Source: Tolypeutes matacus (Eukaryota > Chordata > Mammalia > Cingulata > Chlamyphoridae). From it: DNA of 64,000 nucleotides. Positions within the stretch are counted from its first letter, which is position 1, and every line of letters starts with the position of its first letter. The position numbers were made by a program, and so were the translations under genes. A model generated the notes under the pieces. It was given only the letters and a program-made list of their open reading frames with translations. It ran no database searches and was not told the origin of the DNA. Shown here piece after piece: positions 61,722-64,000 of the stretch. The stretch is taken from contig JAKSZT010021121.1 of NCBI GenBank assembly GCA_026826555.1, forward strand, positions 1,000,470 through 1,064,469. Direction: 5' to 3'.

Positions 61722-64000
61722 ATGGGTTTGCATATCAATTTAGGGAGAATTGCCATCTTGACAATATTGAATCTTCCAATCTTCCAATCCATGAATATGG
61801 GTTATCTCTTATTTATTTAGATCTTTAATTTTTCTCAGTAATGTTTCGTAGTTTTTGGTATATCTCTCGTACTTCTTTTGTAAAATGTATTACTAAATAT
61901 TTTATTCTTTTTCATTTATTGTAAATGGAATCACTTTCTTAATTTCATTTTGGGTTGTTGCTAGTATATAGAAATGCTATTAGTTTTTGTTGCTCTTGTG
62001 TCCTGTGGCCTCTCTAAACTTGTTTCTTAGTTCTATTAGTTCTTTTATGGAGTGCTTGGGATTTTGTACATAAAGAACCATGTCATTGTGAATAAACATA
62101 GTTTTACTTCTTCCTTTCAGATCTGGATCCCATTATTATTACTGTTGCTGTTATTGCCCTTTTGCACTGACTGAAGCTTCCTGTACAAAGCTGAATAGAA
62201 GTGATGAAAACAGATATTACTGAGTAGAAGAAATATCCTTGCTTTGTTCCTGATTTTAAGAAGAAAGCATTAGCATTCACCATTAAGTATGATGCTAGCT
62301 ATGGGTTTTCTGTAGATGCCCCTCTGTTTCTTGTTTGCTGAGAGTTTTTATCATGAACAGACATTGGATTTTGTCATATGCTTTTTCTGTTTCTATTTAG
62401 ATGAATATGTGTTTTTTCCCTTTACTCTAGTAATATGGTGTGTCACATTGATTGATTTTCTTATGTTGAACCACCCTTGCATTCCTGAATCCCACTTGGT
62501 CAGGGCTTATAATCCTTTTGATATGTTACCTCATTCAGTTTGCTGGTATTTTGTTGATTATTTTTGCATCTATATTTTAAGAGTTATTGGTCTGTAGTTT
62601 TCTTTTCTTGTGATTTCTTCATCTGGCTTTGGTATCAGAATGCTATTGATCACATAGAATGAATTAGGAAGTGTACCCTCCTCCTCTATTTTTGGGGAGA
62701 GTTTGAGAGGATTGGTATACTTATTACTTATATATATGATAAAATTCATCAGTGCAGCCATGTAGATCTGAGGTTTTCTTTATGAGAAGAATTTCAATTG
62801 CTAATTTGATTCTTTACTTATTGTAGCTCTATTTTTTAAAATATATTTTTCATTAGAGAAGTTGTGAATTTACAAAACAATCATGCATATGTGTGGAATT
62901 CCCACACAACACTCCTCCACCAACACACCACATTGTTGTAGAACATTTGTTCCAGATTATGAGACAATATCATCATACTATTACCACTAACTATGGTTTA
63001 TAACATACATTTGGTATATTTTTCCATACCCCCTATTATTAACACAGTACATCTTTGGCATGGATGCAAGAATATTAGAGTATTGCTGTTAACTATAGTC
63101 CATAGGCTACATTAATTGTATTTTTCCCATGCTTCTCCACATTCTTAACACCTTGCAATAGTGATGTACATTTGTTCTAGTTCATAGAAGGATGTTCTTG
63201 TATTTGTACTATTAACCACAATTCTCATCCACCTCTGGGTTCACTATGTTATTTAGTCCTGTAGGTCTATTTTACCTTCTATTTCTTCTTGAGTCAGTTT
63301 TGATAATTTGATTCTTTCTGGGAATATATTCAATTCATCTAAATTGTTTACACAAAGCATTCGTAATGTTTCTTTATCATATTTTTCATTTCTGTAAAGT
63401 CTTTAATGATGGCCCCGCTTTCATTCTTGATTTTAGTAATTTATATCTTCTCTCATTTTCTCTTGGTCAGTCTAGATAAAGTTTGTCAATTTTGTTGATC
63501 TTTTCAAAGAGCCAACTTTTGGTTTTATTTTCTCTACTTTTTATTTGTTTTGTATTACAGCCTCTGCTGTAATGTTTATTATTTCTTTTTGTCTCCTTAT
63601 TTGTGTTGTTTTACTAATTTCTTAAGGTGAAAATTAGGTTATTGATATAATCATGATACAAGGTCTCATGAAGGCACTTCTTATCACCTCAAAATTCTGA
63701 TCTTATATAGGCATTGAAAGCAATAAATTTCACTCTAACCACTTCTTTAGCTGTAGCCCATAATTTTTATATAGTATGCTTTCGTTTTCAATCAGTTAAA
63801 AATATTTTCAAACTTTTCTTGTGATTTCTTCTTTGACCGAATTGTTATTTAAAAGTGTATTGTTAATTTCTAAATATTTATTGATTTTTACAAATTTCCT
63901 TCTGTTTTTGATTTCTAATTTAATTCTTTTGGGGTTGGAGAATATACTTTGTATGATTTCAATCATTTAAAATTTATTAAGACTTGTTTATGGCCCAGCA
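61722..64000 (-). mobile_element. L1 ORF2, runs off the window, with nested insertion
   Basis: The plus strand carries inverted ORF2: TTTAGGGAGAATTGCCATCTT, TTGGGATTTTGTACATAAAG, AACCACCCTTGCATTCCTG, CTTTGGTATCAGAATGCTAT, TCAAAGAGCCAACTTTTGG, GCTGTAGCCCATAATTTTT. The minus-strand peptide at 62570-62761 contains [20 protein letters not shown], the L1 RT entry region. Many stops make it inactive. It is split at 62836-63258 by a younger insertion and continues beyond the right edge. Confidence 0.92.
62836..63258 (-). mobile_element. L1 3'-UTR insertion (xenarthran module) with TSD, nested in L1
   Basis: The flanks TGTAGCTCTATTTT (from 62823) and TGTAGGTCTATTTT (from 63260) are a one-mismatch duplication of the host L1. 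The insert begins (plus strand) TTAAAATATATTTTTCATTAG, an inverted A-rich tail. It contains AACTATAGTCCATAGGCTAC, ACATTTGTTCCAGATTATGA and ACACCACATTGTTGTAGAAC, which are the complements of motifs at 47700-47870 and 58030-58150. It is best read as a 5'-truncated younger L1 copy in the same orientation as its host. Confidence 0.75.

Overview
The window is nuclear DNA of a placental mammal, almost certainly a long-nosed armadillo (Dasypus, most likely the nine-banded armadillo). The diagnostic evidence is at least ten copies of the tRNA-Ala-derived DAS-type SINE, with a head of the form GGGAAGCGGxTGTGGCTCA and a B-box-like GGTTCGGTTCC, as monomers and dimers, many with target-site duplications (TSDs). 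LINE-1 3' ends with a recurrent 3'-UTR module that I associate with Xenarthra agree with this. MIR, L2, CR1/L3, MER5-like and MaLR fossils are general mammalian background.

No protein-coding gene could be supported. Every long open frame is either chance, a translated tetranucleotide repeat, or a decayed transposon protein. One short splice-bounded open segment (18592-18695) is recorded only as a weak exon candidate.

Layout. About 1-35 kb is relatively GC-rich single-copy DNA crowded with old MIR and L2 fragments. Between these lie non-repetitive, often AT-rich blocks with TAATTA-type words that look like conserved non-coding sequence, the texture of an intron or intergenic regulatory region. 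It also holds MaLR-like LTRs (2567, 5065, 15482, 27877), two L1 pieces (26.9-29.3 kb), a 575-bp GGAT-type tandem array (9.2-9.7 kb) and a 10-base assembly gap (15309-15318). About 35-59 kb is AT-rich and almost wholly transposon-derived. It contains several nested L1s, including a younger internally deleted L1 (45010-47917) inside an older one, DAS-SINEs, hAT-type DNA transposon fossils, and a decayed hAT transposase gene on the minus strand (about 51960-54190). From 59 to 61.7 kb the texture returns to unique/MIR/L2 DNA, and 61.7 kb to the end is a minus-strand L1 ORF2 carrying a nested L1 3'-UTR insertion.

The most notable item is the hAT transposase relic. Conserved blocks around the first two catalytic acids and the downstream RW block remain readable, the first catalytic Asp codon reads Tyr, and a SINE that lost its B box lies inside it. 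All family calls come from reading the sequence by eye and from knowledge of consensus elements; boundaries without TSDs are approximate.
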